From Nitrosomonas sp. (GTDB taxonomy: Bacteria > Pseudomonadota > Gammaproteobacteria > Burkholderiales > Nitrosomonadaceae), in assembly GCA_021774205.1 (NCBI GenBank), contig JAJFJI010000068.1, positions 1 through 8,194 of the forward strand: a DNA stretch of 8,194 nucleotides, read 5' to 3'. Below, in pieces: positions 1 through 6,426 of the stretch. Made by a program: the position numbers and the translations under genes. The notes beneath the pieces are model-generated. The model worked only from the letters and a program-made list of their open reading frames with translations. It was not told where the DNA came from and did not search any database. Position 1 is the first letter of the stretch; each line of letters begins with the position of its first letter.

Positions 1-2106
1 AATGGAAGGGATCGAGTTATTCGCTGCTACTAGAGGCTTATCCTGACTCACCGCAGGTCGCACAGCAGATTTTTCTCCATGCAACATATTCCGAGTTCTA
101 GCAGGGTTGTCCATTGCACCTGTTTCTTCCACTAACGGTGAAGATGACAACTGACCCAACGGGGTAACTTTGTTGCTTGACTCAACAGCATGGTGGTTTT
201 TCCGCCAGATAGCGCCAGCATCATTTTTACTAAACTGATAGCCTTTCAGCCTGCTTCCACTTAGTAAGGTTGGGCCATATTTGCTCTGGCTATATTGATA
301 TTCAGCCGAAACTGTTCGACTAATTTGCTTAAGCGCGGCACTGGGTGAGGACGGGGACGATTTCATAGCCTCACCCCCCATATCAGACTGCAGCTTATTT
401 ATAAGCGGCGCATATGTTTTACCAAAATCAGTTTTTTCATGACTCGCGGGGATAGCATTTCTATTTGAATTCGGCAACATGCCTGAATCAGAATACCCTT
501 TCCTGGGGCGACCAGCCTTTAGCGTATGTTCTGTAGAAAGTGTAGTTGGCGCTGCTTGCTCGAGATTGTTTGTATTTTTGTCTCGATGCCCTGCCAGCGT
601 TGCCGCCGCAATCGTATCTGCGTGTCCATTAGAATCATGTTGATTTATCTCACTGAAAAAACCAGATGATTGCTCAGATTCATTGCTGTTTTTTTCCTGT
701 TGCGCACGCCCTTGCCTAAACCTTGACAAGTTCTGCAGTATTTCCCTCAACTCTGCCCTGCTTCGTACCGGTGAAACTTGCTTTAATCCAGGTTCACCAA
801 GCATATTGGACTTTCTTTTTTTATTTCTATGCACAGCATTCATGAGTTGGTCCAAAGCAGGCGTATTCTCTGCCAGGTGCACAAGGTACTCGTCTAATCG
901 AATGTCTTGTTTTTGCAGCATAGCTAAATACTGTCTGGTGATTATTTTTACTTCTGCCTCATCCACACTAGCGGCTTCGGCCAGCAATAACGTCTTTAAT
1001 CCCTCCACTATCTCGTTCTCAGTGGTTTTTTTGGCGGAGAGCCGGTAATCTCTTGAAAAAGGATTTATCTCCACAGGTGAGGGTTGCTTGCTATCTAAAG
1101 CACCTTGACGGCTTTGGGAAGATGTTATTGCAGTATTCGAGAATGCAGAAAAGTCAGGGGACTGGTCTGAAGGCGAGCTTGTTTTATCTCGTTTTTTATC
1201 ATGTATAGTGGCACGAGAACTTAAATCACGCCGGCCTTTTATAGAATTGGGAAGTTGGGTACTAGATGACATTGATAGTGCGGCATCAGTACTATGTGAA
1301 GTAGAGATTTCTCTTTGGTTAACATCTAATACCGTCTGATTATTACTTTCAACAAGCTCACTTATTTTTTTATTTAACAAGCCTTCTACTTCCCTAAGCT
1401 CTTTTATCTGACGCTGTAGCTGGCTAATTTGAGAAGAAGGTGGTGGTGAATCATTCAGTTCTTTTTCTCTGAACGGTCTGCGCTTAGCAAAATAATATTC
1501 ACCCGAGGAACGCTTATACCCCTCTGATTGTGTTTTTGTGTTCAGACTATCAAAAAGCTTATCTTCATAGCGAAAATCGATATCACTGAGCCGTTCCTCT
1601 AACGAAGACTTGTTCTGAAACTCTGTTCTTAGCCTGTTTGAGATTAAATCATTGAATTCATCTGCCTGAACCACCCGACTATCCGATAAACTTTGGCTTT
1701 CAATAGATGCCTGCTGATGGATTTCATTCCGGTAGTCAGTTGAATATTCAGTTTTCCCATTTGAAAGCTTTATCTTTTCTTGTTTTTTGGATGCCGATAT
1801 ATCGCCTGATTCATTAATACGATCAATATTAAAGCCATCAGAAATATCATATTGCTTCTCTGTTTCATGGATTTTTCCATACCCCCAGAGCAGTGCTTCT
1901 GGTGTATAACCTCTGCCACTACGACCAATGGCCGTTGTCTCAGAAATGTCAGAAAAACCCAAACCAGCCCAACTGCGGCATAACATCTCCTGGCTAAAGT
2001 CGAAATTATTGATCAACAAGGCATTAGAGAAACGCGCCACAGTTTCTGGACGAATAACTGCGTGAGTATCTGCACCATTAATAACGGATTGAAAATATTT
2101 ATTCAT
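1..2106 (-). CDS. Large, mostly disordered protein of the contractile tail operon (C-terminus outside window)
   Basis: I read this frame triplet by triplet from the ATG at 2106 to the window edge: 702 codons without a stop, so the gene continues leftward. The start overlaps the stop of the preceding gene by 8 nt, with AAGG five bases upstream, so translation is probably coupled. Residues 1-85 look ordered (start MNKYFQSVINGADTHAVIRP, later GRGYTPEALLWGYGKIHE). A charged, heptad-like helix with probable coiled coil lies near residues 225-265, and a second helical block near 363-426. The rest is rich in Ser, Gln, Asn and Lys and looks disordered. The N-terminus, a short helix followed by an RP motif, recalls from memory the poorly described proteins that follow the baseplate gene in other eCIS-like loci. 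I recognise no enzymatic domain. Being an accessory baseplate or tail component is inferred from position only. Confidence 0.8.
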   Translation of the reverse strand, partial: MNKYFQSVINGADTHAVIRPETVARFSNALLINNFDFSQEMLCRSWAGLGFSDISETTAIGRSGRGYTPEALLWGYGKIHETEKQYDISDGFNIDRINESGDISASKKQEKIKLSNGKTEYSTDYRNEIHQQASIESQSLSDSRVVQADEFNDLISNRLRTEFQNKSSLEERLSDIDFRYEDKLFDSLNTKTQSEGYKRSSGEYYFAKRRPFREKELNDSPPPSSQISQLQRQIKELREVEGLLNKKISELVESNNQTVLDVNQREISTSHSTDAALSMSSSTQLPNSIKGRRDLSSRATIHDKKRDKTSSPSDQSPDFSAFSNTAITSSQSRQGALDSKQPSPVEINPFSRDYRLSAKKTTENEIVEGLKTLLLAEAASVDEAEVKIITRQYLAMLQKQDIRLDEYLVHLAENTPALDQLMNAVHRNKKRKSNMLGEPGLKQVSPVRSRAELREILQNLSRFRQGRAQQEKNSNESEQSSGFFSEINQHDSNGHADTIAAATLAGHRDKNTNNLEQAAPTTLSTEHTLKAGRPRKGYSDSGMLPNSNRNAIPASHEKTDFGKTYAPLINKLQSDMGGEAMKSSPSSPSAALKQISRTVSAEYQYSQSKYGPTLLSGSRLKGYQFSKNDAGAIWRKNHHAVESSNKVTPLGQLSSSPLVEETGAMDNPARTRNMLHGEKSAVRPAVSQDKPLVAANNSIPSI

Positions 2107-2839
2107 CCAGACCTTCTAGATAATATTTTCTTCTGATATCAGACAACGACAAGATGTCGCCTTCCCACCAACCAAATGCTCTGGCAAGGACTTGAACTTC
2201 AGTCAATATAATTTGTGCTTTAATCTCTATCTCGTGCCAAAGATAATTGGCAATATCAAAAGACTCTGCCCAACTATGTTCACATTCAGGGCAACTAAGG
2301 CGACACGATATTTCCGAGTGTGTATCGATGTCTTTTATTTTTTCTGCGACCTTATCAAGAAATTCTTCCGGTATTGCTTCAACGGGTTGCATAATGCCAT
2401 TTTTTTTGTACTGCAATACGCACTGAAATAGCAATTCCCGCCCTGCAACTTCAGGCCCTTCAATCTCAACAACAGGGGCAATATCTCTCAGGGCATAACT
2501 ATTTGCAGGCTTAAATACCACCTGAGAGCTATCATCATAGTATGTAGCCTCCCCGCCATCCCACGAGGGAAGCTCCGGATTACAGATTACCTGGGTATCC
2601 AGTTGAAACTCAACTTTCTCATCACAGCTGGGACAACATGAGTTGGCATCCATGCGAGTCCCAAACAAGCCATCACGAAGCCGGAACAATCTGGCATTAC
2701 GATGTCCTATTGACAGTAACGCCAAATTTTCCATTGGCTCGCCAGGATCGGCGGCCGCCAGCATCAGTATGGCTTTTTGCCAAAGCTGCTTACCAGCCGC
2801 CACCTCCCATAGCTTGACTAATTCATGCGCTTTAAGCAT
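2099..2839 (-). CDS. Baseplate-type tail protein with two CxxC pairs
   Basis: 246 residues. The N-terminus (residues 7-60) is a helical segment with KLWEVAAGKQLWQKAILMLA followed by GHRNARLFRLRDGLFGTRMD. Two Cys pairs, C69-P-S-C72 and C183-P-E-C186, lie about 110 residues apart and could form the two knuckles of one zinc ribbon. The C-terminus is WHEIEIKAQIILTEVQVLAR then FGWWEGDILSLSDIRRKYYL. I know this layout from proteins placed directly after the tail tube gene in phage-like contractile systems, often labelled T4 base plate-like. The family name is from memory and not certain. The gene starts 5 nt after the tube stop with only a weak AGGCGG-type ribosome site, so it probably depends on coupling to the tube gene. 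Likely role: a structural or assembly protein at the tube-baseplate junction in the cytoplasm. Confidence 0.8.
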   Translation of the reverse strand: MLKAHELVKLWEVAAGKQLWQKAILMLAAADPGEPMENLALLSIGHRNARLFRLRDGLFGTRMDANSCCPSCDEKVEFQLDTQVICNPELPSWDGGEATYYDDSSQVVFKPANSYALRDIAPVVEIEGPEVAGRELLFQCVLQYKKNGIMQPVEAIPEEFLDKVAEKIKDIDTHSEISCRLSCPECEHSWAESFDIANYLWHEIEIKAQIILTEVQVLARAFGWWEGDILSLSDIRRKYYLEGLDE

Positions 2840-2844
2840 TCCGC

Positions 2845-3396
2845 CTAGGAACTAGGCAGTGTAAAACTTGGCTCAGCAGGTGCTTTGACACTATAATCAC
2901 GCTCCCAGCCTTCGTTCTCCAGTTTAATACTCTGGATTGCCACGGTATTACCATTAGCATCCAGTTCAGGCAAAGCATTAAACTCGGAAACCCAGCAACG
3001 AAAAATGTTATAAGCAATCACTTTTTGCCCTGCCTCGTTGTACAGTTCGATGATAATGTCTTTACGGAAGTCCTTCAGTGACACAATCTGGTTAGACTTA
3101 TCTTCCCCCTTGGTCGAGTTGGCGTAATCCCAGACTTTATTTGCCCATTTTTCAAACTCTTCATCATGGGTAACACCCCGTTCGAGGGTAATTGCATCGT
3201 ACTCAGACTGACCTGGAGACACATGAGGTGTACTGGGATCACCGCCCGAGCGGTGCTTTACCACTTGTGTGGTTCTTTTCAACCCACCCACTTTGCTGAC
3301 ACCAGCAACATATTTTCCATCCCACTTTACGCGGAATTTGAAGTTTTTGTATGGATCAATTCGATATGTATTTGTAGGAAATTCTGTATTAGCCAT
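2845..3396 (-). CDS. Tail tube protein (gp19 / Hcp-like tube family)
   Basis: 183 residues, a normal length for the phage T4 gp19-like tube family. It forms the inner rigid tube that the contracting sheath drives outward. Diagnostic motifs in order: FRVKWDGKYVAGVSKVGGLK (residues about 21-40), HRSGGDPSTPHVSPGQSEYD (about 48-67), ITLERGVTHDEEFEKWANKV (about 69-88), and a C-terminal block with YNIFRCWVSEFNALPELDAN ending in the IKLENEGWERD strand typical of the family. The start at 3396 has GGAGGG about 8 nt upstream and lies 14 nt after the sheath stop. It is the only tube gene in the window. Systems of the Afp/PVC type have two or three tube paralogues, so others may lie further left. Confidence 0.95.
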   Translation of the reverse strand: MANTEFPTNTYRIDPYKNFKFRVKWDGKYVAGVSKVGGLKRTTQVVKHRSGGDPSTPHVSPGQSEYDAITLERGVTHDEEFEKWANKVWDYANSTKGEDKSNQIVSLKDFRKDIIIELYNEAGQKVIAYNIFRCWVSEFNALPELDANGNTVAIQSIKLENEGWERDYSVKAPAEPSFTLPSS

Positions 3397-3410
3397 TTAA
3401 CAACCCTCCG

Positions 3411-4727
3411 TTATGCTGTGGCAGCAGTCTGTTGAAATTTAAGAATAACAAACTCTGCTGGCTTGACTGGTGCAAAAAGTATTTCAACATTTACGATACC
3501 TTTAGCAATATCATTCGGCGTAGTTGTTGAGGCATCACAGATGACTTTGTAGCTATAAAACGCACCCTGAACAGAAAGCTCTTTCATGAAAGCACCAATA
3601 CTCAAACGCAGTTGAGACCATAAAGACTCATCATTGTCTTCAAATACCGCCCATTGTGTGCCTCGTTTCAGAGATTCTTCGATATAGTTGGTCAAACGAC
3701 GCACACTGACGTACTTATAGTCGTCAGAAAGCAAGTCAGCGCCTCTTAGGGTACGATCTCCCCAAACCACTGGACCAATAACAGGAAAATCTCGCAAGCA
3801 GTTAATGCCGAGCGGATTCAAAAAACCGTTATCAGCATCATTCACTTTTACTTCAAGACCAGTGACCCCAACCATGCCCGCATCCTGACCAGCGGGTGCT
3901 TTCCAAACGCCTCGATTTAAGTCATTGGTTGCCATCACTCCGGCAATAATCCCGCAACTGGAAAAGACCCTGACACGGTCTTGCATCTCTGGATCAGGCA
4001 TTTTTACTTTTGGAAAGTAAGTTGTTGCAAAGCGAGCTGTATCGCCATTAATATCCAAATTTGTGGGCTGAATACTTGGCCATTGACCAGTTTCAGCGCT
4101 GGCTTTCCAGGCTTCCAGTGGTTCAGCAATAAACAGAGCACGCTTCTTTTCACAGAATGCAGCAGCCGTTGGGTTCATTGCTATTAACGTGCTATCCGGT
4201 AGCTCTGGGTCTGGTGGGATACACAGAATGTTAAAGATATCCACTTTCTCAAGCGCATAAAGACCGGTACGTGTAGCCGGGTCACCCAGATAGTCATCCG
4301 AATCCGTTAAAAATTCGCCATCATTACCCGCGTTAGAAGATGTTGATTTAGCTACAGAGGTCGTTCCGTCTTTGTTTTTAACCGCTGCGGGTACAAAACT
4401 GGAGGGCATCTCCCCCATTACTCTTACGTAATCAGACTCATGCTCAAGCGTTAAATCAATTCTATTGGAATTATTTTTAATGCTCTTTATAGTCACGCAT
4501 TTGAATGTTTCAACAACTTTATTATTACTGTAAACATTCAGGTTAAACAGCTCAGATTTTTGCAACCCAAACATATCCTTATAAAGTTCCGCGATCTGAT
4601 CGGTAATACCGCTAACGTCGGCACTAACGGAAACATCATTACCCCATGCCCCTGGACTTGAGGCCTGTATATTAAGCCCACCAAGCGCAAAAGAGGCTGT
4701 AGCGCTACTGTAATCTGTTGCAGACAT
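3411..4727 (-). CDS. Contractile tail sheath, C-terminal polypeptide of a split sheath
   Basis: 438 residues forming the bulk of a contractile tail sheath. It begins inside the usual sheath sequence: residues 13-34 (FALGGLNIQASSPGAWGNDV) match the block that in single-chain sheaths follows the N-terminal domain by a short linker. The C-terminal sheath domain is complete, from RGTQWAVFEDNDESLW (residue 355) through TTTPNDIAKGIVNVEI to APVKPAEFVILKFQQ at the end. The loop after QGAF is shorter than in sheaths I remember, where a segment like GxxPxEAY usually intervenes before the VxCD strand. The ATG shares one base with the stop of the N-terminal gene (TAATG). AAGGAGGTGA sits 3 nt before it, giving 6 nt between GGAGG and ATG, so it is well set up for independent or coupled initiation. 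Together with the 121-residue partner the sum is 559 residues, normal for one sheath subunit. Confidence 0.93.
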   Translation of the reverse strand: MSATDYSSATASFALGGLNIQASSPGAWGNDVSVSADVSGITDQIAELYKDMFGLQKSELFNLNVYSNNKVVETFKCVTIKSIKNNSNRIDLTLEHESDYVRVMGEMPSSFVPAAVKNKDGTTSVAKSTSSNAGNDGEFLTDSDDYLGDPATRTGLYALEKVDIFNILCIPPDPELPDSTLIAMNPTAAAFCEKKRALFIAEPLEAWKASAETGQWPSIQPTNLDINGDTARFATTYFPKVKMPDPEMQDRVRVFSSCGIIAGVMATNDLNRGVWKAPAGQDAGMVGVTGLEVKVNDADNGFLNPLGINCLRDFPVIGPVVWGDRTLRGADLLSDDYKYVSVRRLTNYIEESLKRGTQWAVFEDNDESLWSQLRLSIGAFMKELSVQGAFYSYKVICDASTTTPNDIAKGIVNVEILFAPVKPAEFVILKFQQTAATA

Positions 4728-5092
4728 TATTCACCTCCTTTTTTGGCGGCTGCTGAAGCCCCACTTCCGGACGCAGCATTAGCACTGCCACCGCCTGTAT
4801 TCGCTGCGGGCGCAGCGGCGGCTTTCACCTTAAAACGTCTGATAACGATTGCTTCGCTACCACCATTCTGAAAAAAATCCCTAACAGCGTATGTCAGTGG
4901 GTAATCGAAGTTCAGTCCACCAAAGAAATTTTCAAAATCACCTAAACTGGTCACAGTCATCGGATCATCAACCGGCCCTTTCGGGGCACGCCCAATAAAC
5001 GCTGTGACAGCTGTCGGCACTCCGGCAATGGCATGACTACCACTGGGCAACTCCTCTATATAAACACCTGGATAACTTACTTGTACTGGCAT
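4727..5092 (-). CDS. Contractile tail sheath, N-terminal polypeptide of a split sheath
   Basis: 121 residues from the ATG at 5092, chosen because GAGGGAG lies about 7 nt upstream and the protein then opens with the classic sheath start MPVQVSYPGVYIEELPSG. A start at 5134 is in frame but adds 14 residues foreign to the family. Residues 20-87 continue as a normal sheath N-terminal domain (TAFIGRAPKGPVDDP, FENFFGG, AVRDFFQNGGSEAIVIRRF). Residues 88-121 are a low-complexity Ala/Gly/Ser tail ending KKGGE. The gene then stops at the point where a single-chain sheath would cross into its next domain. In known contractile sheaths the N-terminal arm takes part in strand exchange with neighbouring subunits. 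Whether this short chain binds the 438-residue partner is inferred, not shown. Confidence 0.9.
   Translation of the reverse strand: MPVQVSYPGVYIEELPSGSHAIAGVPTAVTAFIGRAPKGPVDDPMTVTSLGDFENFFGGLNFDYPLTYAVRDFFQNGGSEAIVIRRFKVKAAAAPAANTGGGSANAASGSGASAAAKKGGE
4731..4740 (-). promoter_or_regulatory. Near-perfect Shine-Dalgarno inside the sheath N-terminal gene
   Basis: AAGGAGGTGA is ten bases complementary to the 3' end of 16S rRNA, with 6 nt between GGAGG and the ATG at 4727. It is the strongest ribosome site in the window. It is embedded in the last codons (KKGGE) of the upstream sheath fragment, and its TGA is also a stop in the reading frame of the downstream fragment. It supports real re-initiation rather than a random frameshift break. 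Confidence 0.85.
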
Positions 5093-5371
5093 ATTTAACT
5101 CCCTCTTTTCCCTGGTTTTAAAACGAAAAATCAATCATCTTCATCAACACACCCCTCAACAAAAAAGCTCGATACATGACACGTTAATATTGAATAACCC
5201 AAAGACTATGAAATGAGAATCCACAGCATGATTTCAACTCACTAACTCAAGTTTCGGTGTTCAAAATAGCCCAAATTCAGTCAAGTCGCCCATTTACTCA
5301 TACTCCAAACGGCAAGGTGACGGCACCCAGATTAAGACTGCGAATGAAGAATGTATTCACTCAGTCATCGA
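5093..5371. other. Leader of the tail operon, no gene
   Basis: This holds the ribosome site of the first sheath gene (GAGGGAG, about 5099-5106). No open frame here resembles a known protein. The operon promoter should lie here on the minus strand. I tested several minus-strand hexamer pairs and found none with both boxes and proper spacing, so the promoter is unassigned and may need an activator or an alternative sigma factor. Confidence 0.5.
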
Positions 5372-5670
5372 TTATTCCCATAATGGTCTCTTTTGATCAG
5401 CCCAGCCTTTTGCGCAGTCACTCAGCGCTCCCGGCATGATTGAACGAAATACTTGCCATAGACGTCCGGAAAAAATCAGCGTATCCAGTTGTTCATGTAT
5501 ATTAGAGCGAATGCCCGAGTCAAAGAAATTTCTGCTGAATGTGCAGATGAACAGAATGCAGAACCAGCCAACAACACAGAGCACCGGAAGTAGATATCCA
5601 TAATAGCGTCTCTCTTGAAAAAACCGTATGTACCCACCGACATCATCATGCCCATTGCGTAATAAATCAC
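5372..5670 (-). pseudogene. Possible frameshifted two-helix membrane protein
   Basis: Two overlapping minus-strand frames each look coding for part of the way. The upstream frame, from a GTG at 5670, gives a hydrophobic helix (IYYAMGMMMSVGTYGFF, preceded in frame by VISLAFIV). The downstream frame gives ERRYYGY, then a second hydrophobic helix (LLPVLCVVGWFCILFICTF), then a soluble tail ending DQKRPLWE at the stop 5372-5374. They meet at a run of six A on the plus strand (5618-5623). One extra base in that run would fuse them into about 100 residues with helix, basic turn, helix, a sensible membrane layout. I do not recognise a family. It could be a decayed gene, a sequencing error, or a chance hydrophobic frame. 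Confidence 0.4.
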
Positions 5671-5874
5671 TATAAAAGCAAGCGAGATAACATCACCCCT
5701 CTTTTAGAGAGGTAAAACCAGCGCTAATTGCCCTTTGCACTTCTATAAACTTGTGATGATATGCAAGCCATATTCTGAACACGTAAAATAAACGCTACAT
5801 ATGTCAAAATTTTAGAATAGAAATCGGAAGCCTGATTACATGTAGGTGAGTCGAGATATTGTGTTTTTTGTTGC
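5671..5874. other. Intergenic AT-rich stretch, nothing recognised
   Basis: No open frame of interest on either strand and no tRNA-like or repeat structure that I can see. A perfect TTGACA occurs on the minus strand near 5801-5806, but no -10 box lies at 16-18 nt, so I do not call a promoter. Confidence 0.5.
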
Positions 5875-6159
5875 CTAGTGGCGGATTTTGGCGATCATTG
5901 CCTTGATCTTTCTTCCAGATTCATGAGTCATGATGTGAGCAGCAGTCGCGCCTGACCAGCATGCTAGTCAGGCGGACATAACAACTCAACTAGTTGTAGA
6001 TGAGCGCCACTACTCGTGCTGAAAAATTACAGTGTTCCAGGTATACGTGGGGCAACCACCCCAACCCCATTGATTCTTCATTTCAACGAAGCCATTCTCG
6101 CAATCCACCCGATACCGATAAAATTGACCTGCCACCGCAGCAAAACGACACGCTACGGT
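5875..6159 (-). pseudogene. Decayed DDE transposase, C-terminal remnant
   Basis: On the minus strand one frame reads DCENGFVEMKNQWGWGG. I recognise this as the catalytic-Glu region of a large family of DDE transposases (typical form YRxRADCENxFDELKNQWGWGG). After a frameshift the neighbouring frame continues FSARVVALIYN, then a TAG where the family has Trp (YNWW), then YVRLT. After another shift comes THESGRKIKAMIAKI and a stop at 5875-5877. At least two frameshifts and one nonsense change show a dead gene, and only the C-terminal third remains. I think of it as IS4/IS1380-like, but the family label is uncertain. The ATG-initiated frames on the plus strand here are antisense to it. Confidence 0.75.
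5949..5974. repeat. 26-bp near-perfect palindrome
   Basis: Twelve of thirteen base pairs match. The arms start CGCCTGAC and end GTCAGGCG around a central AGCATGCT, and the only mismatch is C5957 with A5966. It lies inside the transposase remnant and could extrude as a hairpin or be a dimeric protein site. It has no T-run, so it is not a simple terminator. Confidence 0.7.
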
Positions 6160-6193
6160 CGGCTCCAGCCTGCCAGACTTAGTTCAGCCTCTA

Positions 6194-6328
6194 CTACATG
6201 AAAATCGTACCCCACATTCCGCCAATCGCATTGCTGCCATATTCGTAGGCTTTGCGATCTTTGCCTTTGGCCATAAAATACACTTGGGGTTCATGCAGGG
6301 AATAAATTTTGTTCTTGTTTTTGCGGAA
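6194..6328 (-). pseudogene. IS5-type transposase scrap
   Basis: The minus-strand frame reads LFRKNKNKIYSLHEPQ, then VYFMAKGKDRKAYEYGSN. This matches the stretch of IS5-family transposases usually seen as KxYSLHAPEVECIxKGKAxKPYEFG. The match fades after about 6228, and the frame ends at a TAG (6194-6196) after unrelated residues. About 30 of the usual 300-plus residues remain, with no start codon or catalytic set, so this is a fossil. It lies head to tail with the other transposase remnant, marking the region as an insertion hotspot. Confidence 0.7.
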
Positions 6329-6355
6329 CAATAGGGTCACGGAACAATAGGGTCA
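6324..6355. repeat. Perfect tandem duplication of a 16-bp unit
   Basis: CGGAACAATAGGGTCA occurs at 6324-6339 and again, directly abutting and identical, at 6340-6355. The second copy runs into the right flank of the IS110 element (GGGTCAGA). The duplicate may be a replication slip or a trace of an earlier insertion and excision. Confidence 0.95.
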
Positions 6356-6403
6356 GATACTGTCTTAAAAGTCAACTATATCTGACTATAAGTTTGCTAC
6401 TTT

Positions 6404-6422
6404 ATAGGCTTTTTATGCCTAT
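6404..6422. repeat. Short inverted repeat just downstream of the IS110 gene
   Basis: ATAGGC (6404-6409) and GCCTAT (6417-6422) pair around a 7-nt loop, starting 4 nt after the recombinase stop. On the transposase strand it is followed by AAAG rather than a T-run, so termination is doubtful. It may be a structural mark of the right end. Confidence 0.4.
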
Positions 6423-6426
6423 GGAT

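Noticed and set aside
683..1048. Plus-strand open frame of 121 codons
   Set aside because: It is antisense to the continuous 702-codon minus-strand gene, has odd composition and resembles no known protein.
2192..2431. Plus-strand frame opposite the baseplate-type gene
   Set aside because: It is a shadow of a well-supported minus-strand gene; the same applies to the frames at 2643-2855, 2832-3017, 3166-3435 and 3981-4187.
5093..5134. Longer N-terminus for the sheath N-terminal gene (start at 5134)
   Set aside because: The extra 14 residues do not fit the family, and the ATG at 5092 has a good ribosome site immediately upstream.
5801..5806. TTGACA as part of a minus-strand promoter
   Set aside because: No acceptable -10 box occurs 16-18 nt downstream.
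6000..6201. Two overlapping plus-strand frames
   Set aside because: They are antisense to the decayed DDE transposase, whose conserved motifs are readable on the minus strand.
6404..6422. Rho-independent terminator after the recombinase gene
   Set aside because: The stem is only 6 bp and no T-run follows on the transcribed strand.
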